Origin: Nostoc linckia FACHB-104
GTDB lineage: Bacteria; Cyanobacteriota; Cyanobacteriia; Cyanobacteriales; Nostocaceae
Reading direction: 5' to 3'
Length of the DNA: 64,000 bases
Assembly: GCF_014696615.1 (NCBI RefSeq)
Contig: NZ_JACJQJ010000012.1
Coordinates: forward strand, 62,001-126,000
A program made the position numbers and the translations under genes. The notes beneath the pieces were generated by a model, which saw only the letters and a list, made by a program, of their open reading frames with translations, made no database searches and was not told the origin of the DNA. Shown piece by piece: positions 17,138-25,474 of the stretch. The stretch's first letter is position 1. The number at the start of each line of letters is the position of its first letter.

Positions 17138-18526
17138 ATGCTGCTAACGATCGCCACCACACATTTCCCAGCAACAGAGTTAGGCTACTTACTGCATAAA
17201 CATCCAAACCGCTGTCAGTCTTTTTCTCTGTCCTTTGGAGAGGCCCATGTTTTCTACCCAGAAGCACAACCAGAACGCTGTACAGCAGCGTTACTGTTGG
17301 ATGTCGACCCGGTGAAGTTAGTGAGGGGTAAAGGCGCTAGGTTAGAACAGTATGTGAGCGATCGCCCTTATGTTGCTTCTTCGTTTTTAAGTGTGGCGAT
17401 CGCGCAAGTATTTAGCACAGCTTTAGCAGGTCGTTGTAAAGATAAACCCGAATTAGCGCAAACTCCCATTCCTCTAATCGCCAAAATCTCTGTCTTACCC
17501 TGTCGCGGTGGTGAAAGTTTTCTGCGAGAACTGTTTGAGCCATTAGGTTATACAGTTAGTGCCCAAGGACACAGCTTAGATGAGGAATTTTCTGATTGGG
17601 GATCTAGCAAATATTTTACAGTCGAACTACGGCACACCCTGACTCTGAGCGATTTATTAAGTCATCTATATGTGTTAATTCCCGTCTTAGATGACGATAA
17701 ACACTACTGGGTAGGCGATGACGAAATTGAAAAATTGCTGCGTCATGGTGAAGGCTGGTTAACGAAACATCCCGCGCGATCGCAAATTACTAACCGTTAC
17801 CTCAAACGTCAGCAGCGCCTAACTCGCGAAGCTTTAGCGCAATTAGCCGAAGAAGACAATCCTGACCCCGATAGTGCGGAAGAAAGCCATGCTGAGGAAG
17901 AAGCCGCAGTAGAAAAGCCCATTAGTTTAAATCAGCAGCGCATGAATGCTGTGATTGCAGCTTTAAAGCAAAACAATGCGAAGCGAATAATTGATTTAGG
18001 TTGCGGACAAGGAAATTTGCTTAAATTATTACTTAAAGATAGTTATTTTGCACAAATTACAGGTTTAGATGTTTCCTATAGGTCTTTAGAAATTGCTCAA
18101 GAAAGATTAGATCGTCTACGCTTACCCCGCAATCAATGGGAACGTTTACAACTAATTCAAGGCGCACTTACCTATCAAGATAAACGTCTCAAAGGGTATG
18201 ACGCGGCGACAGTAATTGAGGTAATTGAACATCTCGATTTACCTCGATTAGGCGCATTTGAGCGAGTTTTATTTGAGTTTGCAGAAGTGCAAACAATAAT
18301 AGTCACAACGCCAAATATTGAGTATAACGTTAAGTTTGATAACCTTCCTGCTGGCAAATTGCGGCATAAAGACCACCGCTTTGAATGGACAAGGTTGGAA
18401 TTTACAAACTGGGCAAAGCAAGCAGCAGAAAGATTTAGCTATGTTGTGGAATTTCAAGCGATAGGAATGGAAGATATAGAGGTGGGTTCGCCTACACAAA
18501 TGGCAATATTTCGACGTAATTCGTAA
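17138..18526 (+). CDS. hen1: Hen1-type 3'-terminal RNA ribose 2'-O-methyltransferase
   Basis: The 462-residue product matches bacterial Hen1. An N-terminal half unique to the bacterial enzymes (residues 1 to about 240, including DRPYVASSFLSVAIAQVF) is followed by an acidic linker and a C-terminal methyltransferase. The SAM site is LGCGQGNLL. The metal-binding Hen1 residues appear in EVIEH and in RHKDHRFEW. Bacterial Hen1 methylates the 2'-OH of a 3'-terminal ribose during repair of cleaved RNA such as tRNA attacked by ribotoxins, marking the repaired site. Its usual partner Pnkp (kinase-phosphatase-ligase) is not next to it here. Both flanks hold repeat elements. Confidence 0.92.
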   Translation: MLLTIATTHFPATELGYLLHKHPNRCQSFSLSFGEAHVFYPEAQPERCTAALLLDVDPVKLVRGKGARLEQYVSDRPYVASSFLSVAIAQVFSTALAGRCKDKPELAQTPIPLIAKISVLPCRGGESFLRELFEPLGYTVSAQGHSLDEEFSDWGSSKYFTVELRHTLTLSDLLSHLYVLIPVLDDDKHYWVGDDEIEKLLRHGEGWLTKHPARSQITNRYLKRQQRLTREALAQLAEEDNPDPDSAEESHAEEEAAVEKPISLNQQRMNAVIAALKQNNAKRIIDLGCGQGNLLKLLLKDSYFAQITGLDVSYRSLEIAQERLDRLRLPRNQWERLQLIQGALTYQDKRLKGYDAATVIEVIEHLDLPRLGAFERVLFEFAEVQTIIVTTPNIEYNVKFDNLPAGKLRHKDHRFEWTRLEFTNWAKQAAERFSYVVEFQAIGMEDIEVGSPTQMAIFRRNS

Positions 18527-19110
18527 TTTGTAATTCGTAGCTAGTTAGGGTCTGTTATCGCCAAGCACCGCACCGACACACTATCAACAGACCAAGGTGC
18601 GTTATAGCCCAATACAGTTCAGTTAGCGCCAAAAAACTTAAAATCCGTAGGTTGGGTTGAGGAACGAAACCCAACATTTCCGCGGCTTTTTGGGTTTCAC
18701 TGCGTTCAACCCAACCTACAATTTATTCTTATCTGAACTGTATTGCTTTATAGCCTATGGCATAACATACTACATTAAATTTATATTTCTTTATATACAT
18801 TGAAATGTTCTCAAAGATTTACTCATTAAGAAAAATATAAAAAAGTAAAAAGCTGGAAATTATCTCATACAAAGCTTTACATATTTCGCTTGAATTCCCT
18901 TAATTAATTGCTTTTAAAAATAATCTGATTTTTGTGTTCACAGATAGTTTAATCTACTAAATACGGGTAAGTTGATAAGAAGATTTGTAGGAGTAGAAGT
19001 AGATGCATTATGCAATAAGCAAATGCACCTAAAATTGCTAAATTTTAATTTCCTTAACCTTGAAATATTCTTGCCGACTTACTGATTTCTTGTGAGAAAA
19101 ACAAAAAAAT
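18527..19110. other. Intergenic region between hen1 and pfkA
   Basis: This 584-bp gap contains the nested inverted-repeat element at 18611-18744 and then an AT-rich leader to pfkA. I see no ORF worth calling and no clear promoter motif. Confidence 0.55.
18611..18744. mobile_element. MITE-like nested inverted-repeat element
   Basis: The outer ends are complementary 12-mers (AATACAGTTCAG at 18611 and CTGAACTGTATT at 18733-18744). Inside them a second inverted repeat runs from GTAGGTTGGGTTGA (18647) to TCAACCCAACCTAC (ending 18719). The 134-bp element has no coding capacity. Confidence 0.75.
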
Positions 19111-20190
19111 ATGGGGAAATCTAAGCGGATTGGCATTCTTACCAGTGGAGGAGATTGTTCTGGTTTGAATGCAGTGATCAGATCTGTAGTTCATTGTGCT
19201 TCGGGAAAGGGTTGGGAAGTATTGGGAATTCGCCAAGCAACTATAGGATTAATGGCGCGTCCACCCGAATATACAAAACTAGAAATTGAGCAAGTTGACC
19301 CACTGTTAACTGCTGGCGGCACAATGTTAGGAACCACAAATAAAGGCGATCCATTTGCATTTCCGATGCCTGATGGTAGTTTATGCGATCGCTCTGAAGA
19401 CATCATTGCAGGTTACCATCAACTTGGTTTAGATGCTTTGATTGGCATTGGTGGTGATGGTAGCTTGGCGATTCTGCGGCGCTTGGCACAACAAGGCGGA
19501 ATTAATTTAGTCGGCATTCCGAAAACCATTGATAATGATATTGGCATTACTGAACATGCTGTTGGTTTTGATACAGCAGTAAACATTGCCACAGAAGCAC
19601 TGGATAGGTTACATTTCACCGCCGCGTCTCACAGTCGAGTCATCATTTTAGAAGTGATGGGACGTGATGCCGGACACATTGCTATTGCTGCGGGAATTGC
19701 TGGGGGAGCAGATGTAATTTTAATTCCCGAAATTCCCTATGACATGGATCAGATTTGCTACAAAATTAAACACCGCCAAGAACAAGGCAAAAACTACTGT
19801 TTAATTATTGTTTCCGAAGCAGTTCGGACTCAAGATGGTGAATGTGTGAGACTGACCAATCGTGCCGGAGAATCTCGCTATGGTGGTATTGGTCAATACT
19901 TAGCCGATCAAATTAGCGATCGCATTGGTGCAGAAACACGCGTTACAGTTTTAGGACACCTTCAACGAGGAGGAACAGCTTCACCACTAGATCGCCTAGT
20001 AGCAGCTGCTTTTGGCGTAGCTGCGGTCAATCTCATCGATGAAGGTAAATACGATCACATGGTTGCTTGGCAAAATCGCCAAGTTTTTACCATCCCAATT
20101 GCAGAAGCGATCGCTCAATATCGCGCCGTCAACCCAGGGGATACTTTAGTGAAAACTGCACGTGGTTTAGGTATTTATTTGGGAGATTGA
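19111..20190 (+). CDS. pfkA: 6-phosphofructokinase
   Basis: The product has 359 residues, a normal length for the family. It phosphorylates fructose 6-phosphate to fructose 1,6-bisphosphate in glycolysis. Motifs are the nucleotide loop TSGGDCSGLN (residues 11-20), GGDGS (114-118) and the catalytic PKTIDND (137-143). Gly in GGDGS, rather than the GGDDS of pyrophosphate-dependent enzymes, favours a nucleotide phosphoryl donor. MGRDAGHIA and GHLQRGG are further family motifs for sugar-phosphate binding. The gene stands alone with a hairpin shortly after its stop codon. Cyanobacteria often carry two pfkA paralogues; only one is in this window. Confidence 0.95.
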   Translation: MGKSKRIGILTSGGDCSGLNAVIRSVVHCASGKGWEVLGIRQATIGLMARPPEYTKLEIEQVDPLLTAGGTMLGTTNKGDPFAFPMPDGSLCDRSEDIIAGYHQLGLDALIGIGGDGSLAILRRLAQQGGINLVGIPKTIDNDIGITEHAVGFDTAVNIATEALDRLHFTAASHSRVIILEVMGRDAGHIAIAAGIAGGADVILIPEIPYDMDQICYKIKHRQEQGKNYCLIIVSEAVRTQDGECVRLTNRAGESRYGGIGQYLADQISDRIGAETRVTVLGHLQRGGTASPLDRLVAAAFGVAAVNLIDEGKYDHMVAWQNRQVFTIPIAEAIAQYRAVNPGDTLVKTARGLGIYLGD

Positions 20191-20206
20191 AATAAGAAAA
20201 AGTACT

Positions 20207-20252
20207 TAATCAGTAGGTGCGTTACGCTACGCCATAACACACCTACTGATTA
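20207..20252. terminator. Hairpin after pfkA
   Basis: A 13-bp stem (TAATCAGTAGGTG paired with CACCTACTGATTA) encloses a 20-nt loop that contains GCGTTACGCTACGCC. It begins 16 bp after the pfkA stop codon and probably ends that transcript. There is no long T-run, so it could also be a dispersed palindromic repeat related to 59779-59807. Confidence 0.6.
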
Positions 20253-20333
20253 TGCTAACCATCAAATCAAAAACTAGTTCAGTCTGAGTATTGTGCGATC
20301 GCCTATTCTTTCTCAGAAATAGAATCAGAACAT

Positions 20334-20786
20334 TCAACCTAAAACATACTTCATTACTAAAATCAGGATAGATGCAAGAGCAGAAAATGAAAGTATTAGT
20401 TCAAATTTTTTAAAGTGATTTCCTGTTATTGGTTTTAGATAACTGTGTGGGAATAATGGCTCATCACTATCATCAAAAACATTGGATTCATAAAGACGTA
20501 AGGACTTTTCCACACGCAGTGAAATATTCATTGTGTTGATAAATCCCCTTCTAATATCTATAAGAATCAGCAGATTGCCAATCCAAAATACTAAAATAAT
20601 GCAAATAAAAAGAAGTGTTTCAGGTAATGACGGCTTCGATTGCTTTTGCACAATCCATCCTATAAAAACTGTAAACAGAGTTATCGCAGTACTCACAATG
20701 CTGAAAACCCTATTTCGCATTTCTTTTAAGCTTTCTTGTGCTGTAGTTCGCAATGAAAGTAAAATTTGCGTTTTTTCACTATCCAT
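20334..20786 (-). CDS. Hypothetical membrane protein with three predicted spans
   Basis: The product has 150 residues. The ATG at 20786 is chosen because AGGAG lies six bases upstream; the frame is open to 20822. A basic N-terminal helix (TTAQESLKEMRNRVF) precedes a first membrane segment (SIVSTAITLFTVFIGWIV), a second (ETLLFICIILVFWIGNLLILI) and a third at the C-terminus (LILSFSALASILILVM). A charged loop of about 45 residues lies between the last two. I recognise no family and no catalytic motif. It is convergent with pfkA and has no operon partner. Confidence 0.6.
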   Translation of the reverse strand: MDSEKTQILLSLRTTAQESLKEMRNRVFSIVSTAITLFTVFIGWIVQKQSKPSLPETLLFICIILVFWIGNLLILIDIRRGFINTMNISLRVEKSLRLYESNVFDDSDEPLFPHSYLKPITGNHFKKFELILSFSALASILILVMKYVLG

Positions 20787-21269
20787 AGGATCTCCTGATA
20801 AATATTGCATATAATCTTGCAATTGCCTACTTTAACTAAGCAAGCTAATAATTACAAGTATTAAATGTGCTTATATACAGGAAGGTACATTCTAAGCTCG
20901 ACTTTATCCATTTTTATAAAACACAACACCTAACGCTGAAACCATTGTGGGACGTGAATTTTAGTTTTTGGACTTGAACACACATCAGTGACATTGAAAA
21001 AGTATTTGCCAAAAAGCCAGGGTTTTTACCGGATCAGGAAAGCCGAGTTTTTAATTTTGGATAAAGTCGAGCTAAGAGGCTATTTATAAAGTAAATATTA
21101 AGTAGGGGAGCCACTGCGTTGCGCGGGTTCCCCGCGTTGTAGCAAGTGGCATTGTGTTACGGCTGTGCAAGGATTTTGGAACTTAAGAGAGTGGTAATTA
21201 GCCGTAACACACCATCTTTCTTTTTATAAATCATCTCTTACTAGTAAATAAGCTCAGTGCTTGTCGCTG
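20787..21269. other. Intergenic region with inverted-repeat remnants
   Basis: The gap holds the inverted-repeat element at 20891-21077 and a short palindromic repeat at 21110-21150 (GCCACT...AGTGGC, GC-rich middle). The remaining sequence carries no ORF I can support. Confidence 0.55.
20891..21077. mobile_element. MITE-like element or insertion sequence remnant
   Basis: Twenty-base ends are complementary with one mismatch: TCTAAGCTCGACTTTATCCA at 20891-20910 and its complement at 21058-21077. The 187-bp interior has no long ORF. Well-matched ends this far apart indicate a small transposable element or an internally deleted insertion sequence. Confidence 0.65.
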
Positions 21270-21344
21270 TTAGCCAATCAGTGCTAACTTTTTATATTCA
21301 AACTCCTCATTGGTAATAATTCCTGCGTATCTAGCATTTTCAAG
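21270..21344 (-). pseudogene. In-frame continuation of the SHOCT-repeat gene after a TAA stop
   Basis: Just past the TAA at 21347-21345 the same frame stays open for 24 codons and ends at a second TAA (21272-21270). The encoded peptide, LENARYAGIITNEEFEYKKL then ALIG, matches the SHOCT-like repeats before the stop (LNAALACGIITQEEYEIQKL). This shows that the gene once had a fourth repeat, removed by a point mutation such as CAA to TAA, or that the stop is sometimes read through. Confidence 0.8.
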
Positions 21345-21806
21345 TTATTTGATTGGATGGCTCAGTTCGGATTTTTGTTTAATTGCTAACTTCTGAATCT
21401 CATATTCTTCTTGGGTAATAATTCCACAAGCCAAAGCCGCATTGAGTTTAGAAATTTGAACTTCCACTTCTGAGTGAGAAGATTCATGGATTAATTCAGA
21501 TCTCTTCATTTCAAACTCACCTTGAGTTAAAATTCCCACATCAAGGAGGTTCTGAAGTTTTATCAGCTTCTCTTCTGTGTCTGCACACTGATTAAAAGCT
21601 TGCATTAGTCCTTCAATTTCTAACCTTTTTGCGTTGTAGGCAATTTCATCAATGAAACCTTGCTCGTAAGCATCTCTGAGATGCTTGAGTTTAACCTCCA
21701 AAGCACTCTGAGATTCCATAAGCGCTAACTCTACAGCAGATTGAGCTTTTTCACCAGACATAACTTCTAGATCCCGATTATTTTCGTGGTAATTTTTGTT
21801 AGTCAT
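21345..21806 (-). CDS. SHOCT-like repeat protein, truncated by in-frame stop
   Basis: The product has 153 residues. After a polar N-terminus it holds three tandem helical repeats of about 32-38 residues. Each follows the SHOCT pattern of a Leu-rich helix, a Gly-Ile/Phe turn and an acidic-aromatic helix: LRDAYEQGFIDEIAYNAKRL, LQNLLDVGILTQGEFEMKRS and LNAALACGIITQEEYEIQKL. SHOCT domains are short oligomerisation-type modules found at the ends of many bacterial proteins; a protein built almost entirely of them has no obvious catalytic role. A fourth repeat lies in frame beyond the stop codon. AAGGG eight bases before the ATG supports the start. Confidence 0.75.
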   Translation of the reverse strand: MTNKNYHENNRDLEVMSGEKAQSAVELALMESQSALEVKLKHLRDAYEQGFIDEIAYNAKRLEIEGLMQAFNQCADTEEKLIKLQNLLDVGILTQGEFEMKRSELIHESSHSEVEVQISKLNAALACGIITQEEYEIQKLAIKQKSELSHPIK

Positions 21807-21846
21807 ATTTCACCCTTATCAATCTTGATGTATAAGTAGGATTCTC

Positions 21847-21943
21847 ATACCAATTCAAATAATGTTTGCGACCGATAAATATTTCTAAAGACACAATATT
21901 GTTGTGTCCTTACCTATTTGTCATATTTTGTTCAAATTGGTAT
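21847..21943. mobile_element. Short palindromic MITE-like element (ATACCAATT ends)
   Basis: The ends ATACCAATT (21847-21855) and AATTGGTAT (21935-21943) are exact complements. A central hairpin (GACACAA/TTGTGTC) lies midway. The 97-bp element fills much of the 313-bp gap between the SHOCT-repeat gene and the mutL stop codon; no other feature is seen in that gap. Confidence 0.65.
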
Positions 21944-22119
21944 CAAGGTTCCCTATTTTAGAATTCCCTGAATTTAATCTGCACTAACAATAAAGTTCAG
22001 AATTCCGATTACTTACATACTCAGACTTGATTGCTAAATTTGCTGACTATAAAAAATTCCGCACAATCAACGACGACAATAAACTAACTTAACTTATCAA
22101 ATAGCTATTATCATCAAAA

Positions 22120-23823
22120 TTAAATTCCGTGACTCTTGCCAATCACCCAATTACGCCGGAAAAAGCGCGCTAAAGCAGATTCTTCTAATGATAAATAAAT
22201 AGGTCTTCCGTGGGGACAGGTGCGCGGATTGCGAGTGCGTTGCCATTGATCTAAAAGTGTTTGCATCTCTGGCAAACTCATCGGTGTACCATTCCGAATA
22301 GCACTGCGACAAGCAACAGCAACTTGCGCCGCTTGTAAATCACCACCTAAACTCAGTTCTAAAATTGCATCAGCACAATCTTCTCGCTGCTGCAACATTG
22401 CGGGGATATTGCGAACTGCCCAAAGTTGTTCACCAAAGGTTTCTATATCTAAACCAATGCGTTGTAATTGTGCTACTTGTTTTGGTGTTAATTGATAGAG
22501 AATAATTGCTGGTTCAACAGGTATCATTTGCCAGTTATCGCATAATTGCTCATATAAAACTCGCTCATGGGCAATATGCTGTTCTACTAACCAAACTCCC
22601 TCAGAATGTTCCACCACAATATAAGTATTGCTAACTTGAGCAACAGCTTTTAAAGAATAGGGATTACTCAATCCTGAGTGCTGAGTATTATCCTCATCTT
22701 TGGGATTTTTCGGATTAAAATTGTAGCCACCTTTAGCTTCTGCGGCTTTGAGTAATTTACTCACACGGGTGATATGAACCGCTTCTTTAATATTGGCAGA
22801 ACTCAGACGAAGTGCTTGCTCAATTCCTTGAGTAACTTGTTCTTGCCAATAACCGATTTCATTAAGATAAATTTCTGTTTTCGCTGGGTTACGATTCCAG
22901 TTGATTTGGTCTGGAGAAATGTCAAGATGTAAGAAACAAACTGGATAGCGATCGCGTGGTAATGTGCGATGAAATGCTGCTAAAATTGTTTGCTCTAGTT
23001 CTGCTGACTTCACCATCCGGCCGTTAATGGCTACACGTACCCAATCTGGACGATGACGATGACAGCGATCGGGTAATCCTACCACTAATGTCAGTTGTGA
23101 GTGCTGAGTGCTGAGTGCTGAGTTAGCTGGGTTAGGTATTGCTAGTTTGACTTCTTGGAAGTCGGCTTCTTTAACTTGCTGTATAAACTGCGGTATTAAT
23201 TTTTTGCTAGTGCTAGCTGGATAAATAGTAAACCAATCACGGTCATTTTGTTGCACTTGCCAGGTAACTTGGGGATGACAAAGGGCAATTTGCTGAATTG
23301 TGGTTTGCACGGCTTTCATTTGCTGTGCAACCACTGGTAACCCCTGACGACGCGCTATACAATTGGCGAATAAATTTGAGACATTCACTACTGTACCAGG
23401 TGCGATCGCAGCTACTTCTACTTGCTCAACTTTCCCGCCATCACTATAAACAACTCGCCATCCCCAATTTTCACCAGCCGGACGACTCAAAATTTCTAAA
23501 TTTGACAAATTTGTCAAACTGTGGAGTGCTTCTCCCCGAAACCCTAAACTGCTAATTTTCCATAAATCTGCACAAGTGTAAATTTTACTGGTGCTGTGGG
23601 TTGCTGCGGCTTTTTGCAAATCATCTAAGTTCATTCCGCAACCGTTGTCGGCTACGCGTACTCGCCACTGTTGTGGCCAGAGAGAGACAACTATTCTCGT
23701 TGCGCCTGCATCCAAGGAATTTTCTACCAATTCCCGCACGACAGAAGCTAAAGAGTCGATCACCTCTCCAGCTGTAATTAGATATACAACTTCTGTGGGT
23801 AAAGCGTGAATAGTAGATGTCAT
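22120..23823 (-). CDS. mutL: DNA mismatch repair protein MutL
   Basis: The product has 567 residues. The GHKL ATPase half carries ELVENSLDAGA (catalytic Glu and Mg-binding Asn), DNGCGM and GFRGEAL. The C-terminal dimerisation half has EQHIAHERVLYEQ and CPHGRP, the endonuclease and zinc motifs of MutL proteins that nick DNA. The first residue of the usual DQHAxxE is Glu here, a conservative change that may still bind metal. MutL couples mismatch recognition by MutS to strand nicking and excision. Two short stretches in the linker (SALSTQHSQL and DNTQHSGL) are encoded by GTGCTGA-type heptamer repeats. Gene symbol from motifs and length. Confidence 0.95.
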   Translation of the reverse strand: MTSTIHALPTEVVYLITAGEVIDSLASVVRELVENSLDAGATRIVVSLWPQQWRVRVADNGCGMNLDDLQKAAATHSTSKIYTCADLWKISSLGFRGEALHSLTNLSNLEILSRPAGENWGWRVVYSDGGKVEQVEVAAIAPGTVVNVSNLFANCIARRQGLPVVAQQMKAVQTTIQQIALCHPQVTWQVQQNDRDWFTIYPASTSKKLIPQFIQQVKEADFQEVKLAIPNPANSALSTQHSQLTLVVGLPDRCHRHRPDWVRVAINGRMVKSAELEQTILAAFHRTLPRDRYPVCFLHLDISPDQINWNRNPAKTEIYLNEIGYWQEQVTQGIEQALRLSSANIKEAVHITRVSKLLKAAEAKGGYNFNPKNPKDEDNTQHSGLSNPYSLKAVAQVSNTYIVVEHSEGVWLVEQHIAHERVLYEQLCDNWQMIPVEPAIILYQLTPKQVAQLQRIGLDIETFGEQLWAVRNIPAMLQQREDCADAILELSLGGDLQAAQVAVACRSAIRNGTPMSLPEMQTLLDQWQRTRNPRTCPHGRPIYLSLEESALARFFRRNWVIGKSHGI

Positions 23824-24266
23824 AAATTACAGTGTAGGCGAAAAGCCAGCACTGAATACAATAAGCAATTTTGTTTACCCTTCAACAAAATTTTTATTAA
23901 TTTTAAAGCAATGTTGTTCAGATCCCAATACTGCTCGGTTAACGATTTTCTACTCGGAATTTGGTTTGGGGAAAAGGTGTACCCCTGCGGGGAAGCAAGC
24001 TACGCGTAGCGTCTCCGCAGGAGAAAGGTTAAGGGTTAAAGGTTTTTTCTTAACCTTTAACCCTTCCCCTTTTGCCCTTAACCGACAAGTATTGGTTCAG
24101 ACCCCCGAATTTTTGAAAAACTCGGGGATCTATGACCTCTCATAATTTGTTTGGCTATTGGGTAAGTCAATAAATTTTGGATTTTGAATCTTTTCCTGAC
24201 GGAGAGGCTAAGCCAACAATCCAAAATCCAAAATCTAAAATCCAAATTCTAGAATTGGCTGCGGAA
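23824..24266. other. Intergenic region with palindromic repeats
   Basis: The 443-bp gap between mutL and the deaminase-like gene has no supported ORF. It carries a GC-rich palindromic repeat around 23978-24024 (ACCCCTGCGGGG, CTACGCGTAGCG), an inverted repeat GGTTAAGGGTTAAAGG with its complement at 24026-24069, and the stem-loop at 24099-24131. Confidence 0.55.
24099..24131. repeat. Stem-loop repeat related to 16248-16280
   Basis: The arms CCCCGA and TCGGGG enclose an A/T-rich centre (ATTTTTGAAAAAC), and the outer AGA/TCT also pairs. Size, spacing and outer bases resemble the hairpin at 16248-16280, so both appear to belong to one dispersed stem-loop family. It lies downstream of the convergent-free end of the deaminase-like gene. 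Confidence 0.6.
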
Positions 24267-25310
24267 TTAATCTCTCATTGCCAAAACTTTCGGAGGTTCC
24301 GGTTTCAGCAAGTCATTTAATAGAGATGCAGGACGTTCGCCATGAGGCCAAGCAAAAGCATGACGGAAAGCTGCATCCTGACAAGCTTGCAACTGTTTAA
24401 AGTTAATAATGTCGTATGTCAAAAGATTTTCATACTCAAATGGCAGACGCACATTATGCAAACCAGCATTATCAGTACAAATTGCAATGTCTACGCCAGC
24501 GTCAAAACATCGGTCAAAAACTAACTTTAGTTGACGGATATCCTGTAAAGTACCAGTTTTGATGTAAGTTGTGGGGCAAACTTCCAAACACTGTCCTCTT
24601 TGCGCCAACTCTGGGAGTAACTCAGGATACAGTAGGGGAATTTGAATACCGTGTCCAATCCGCTTCAGATAGGGCAAAAGTTCGGTGTAACAGCCTGCAG
24701 TCGTTTCGTAAAGATGCCCTGTGGTATTAATACCTAAAGAACAGGCATAATCATACAGATTCAGCCATTCTTCTAAACGTTCAGCATAGTGGCTATCACC
24801 CCCGGCGATATCTACCGCACAAACATACTGTTTGCTTTGCGCCGCCAAATCAACAATTGCCTTATTCACCTCATAAGGTAGGCGCGAGTGCATACAAAGA
24901 ATTTGGCTAGTCACAATCGGATATTCTTCCAACTGACTGGCTTTACCTACAACTTCGACAATTTCTGCCATCTTGTCAATTCTTTCGGATTGACTTAAAT
25001 GTTCAGGTGTCCGTAAATAGGGGGTGTAACGTAGTTCCAAATAAGCCAGGTTCTCAAATATATAAGCACCCCGTAACAATCGGTAGATAAAATAAGGCAA
25101 AGTTTCTACAGTCTGTACACTTTCTACCAAAGTGTGTAATTCTAAATACTCGTCTAAGGTATTACGAGGTTTGGTATAAAACTCTTCAAATTCTGGATAG
25201 TTCGCAAAGCGGGAAATTAACTCAGACGTATGTCTCTCGAAATATCGCCATAACACACGAGGTACAACCGAACCGCCCAGATGCCGATGCAATTCAGCGT
25301 ATAAAGCCAT
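24267..25310 (-). CDS. Adenosine-deaminase-like amidohydrolase
   Basis: The 347-residue product belongs to the adenosine/AMP deaminase superfamily of zinc TIM-barrel hydrolases. Visible family positions are the metal pair in ELHRHLGG, the Gly/Asp segment VDIAGGD, the H-x2-E pair in TGHLYE (His zinc ligand and catalytic Glu), RIGHG, CPTTY in place of CPTSN, and CTDNAG in place of the usual STDDP. The metal Asp is kept, but the second Asp of STDD, which contacts the purine ring in adenosine deaminase, is Asn. The substrate may therefore differ from adenosine. It stands alone on the minus strand, downstream of the hybrid kinase gene. Confidence 0.8.
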   Translation of the reverse strand: MALYAELHRHLGGSVVPRVLWRYFERHTSELISRFANYPEFEEFYTKPRNTLDEYLELHTLVESVQTVETLPYFIYRLLRGAYIFENLAYLELRYTPYLRTPEHLSQSERIDKMAEIVEVVGKASQLEEYPIVTSQILCMHSRLPYEVNKAIVDLAAQSKQYVCAVDIAGGDSHYAERLEEWLNLYDYACSLGINTTGHLYETTAGCYTELLPYLKRIGHGIQIPLLYPELLPELAQRGQCLEVCPTTYIKTGTLQDIRQLKLVFDRCFDAGVDIAICTDNAGLHNVRLPFEYENLLTYDIINFKQLQACQDAAFRHAFAWPHGERPASLLNDLLKPEPPKVLAMRD

Positions 25311-25474
25311 ATTGGTGTTTTCCGGAGAAATTTTACTAATCTTAACAAGAACTTCGGGAAAAAAAATCTATACCTTTAGAGAGATTGTATAAAGGTAAGG
25401 TTAATTTATTTGTTTCGATGTTCAGTAGTTGTCATTAAGTTATCGGTTAACAGTCAACAGTCAACGGTTAACAG

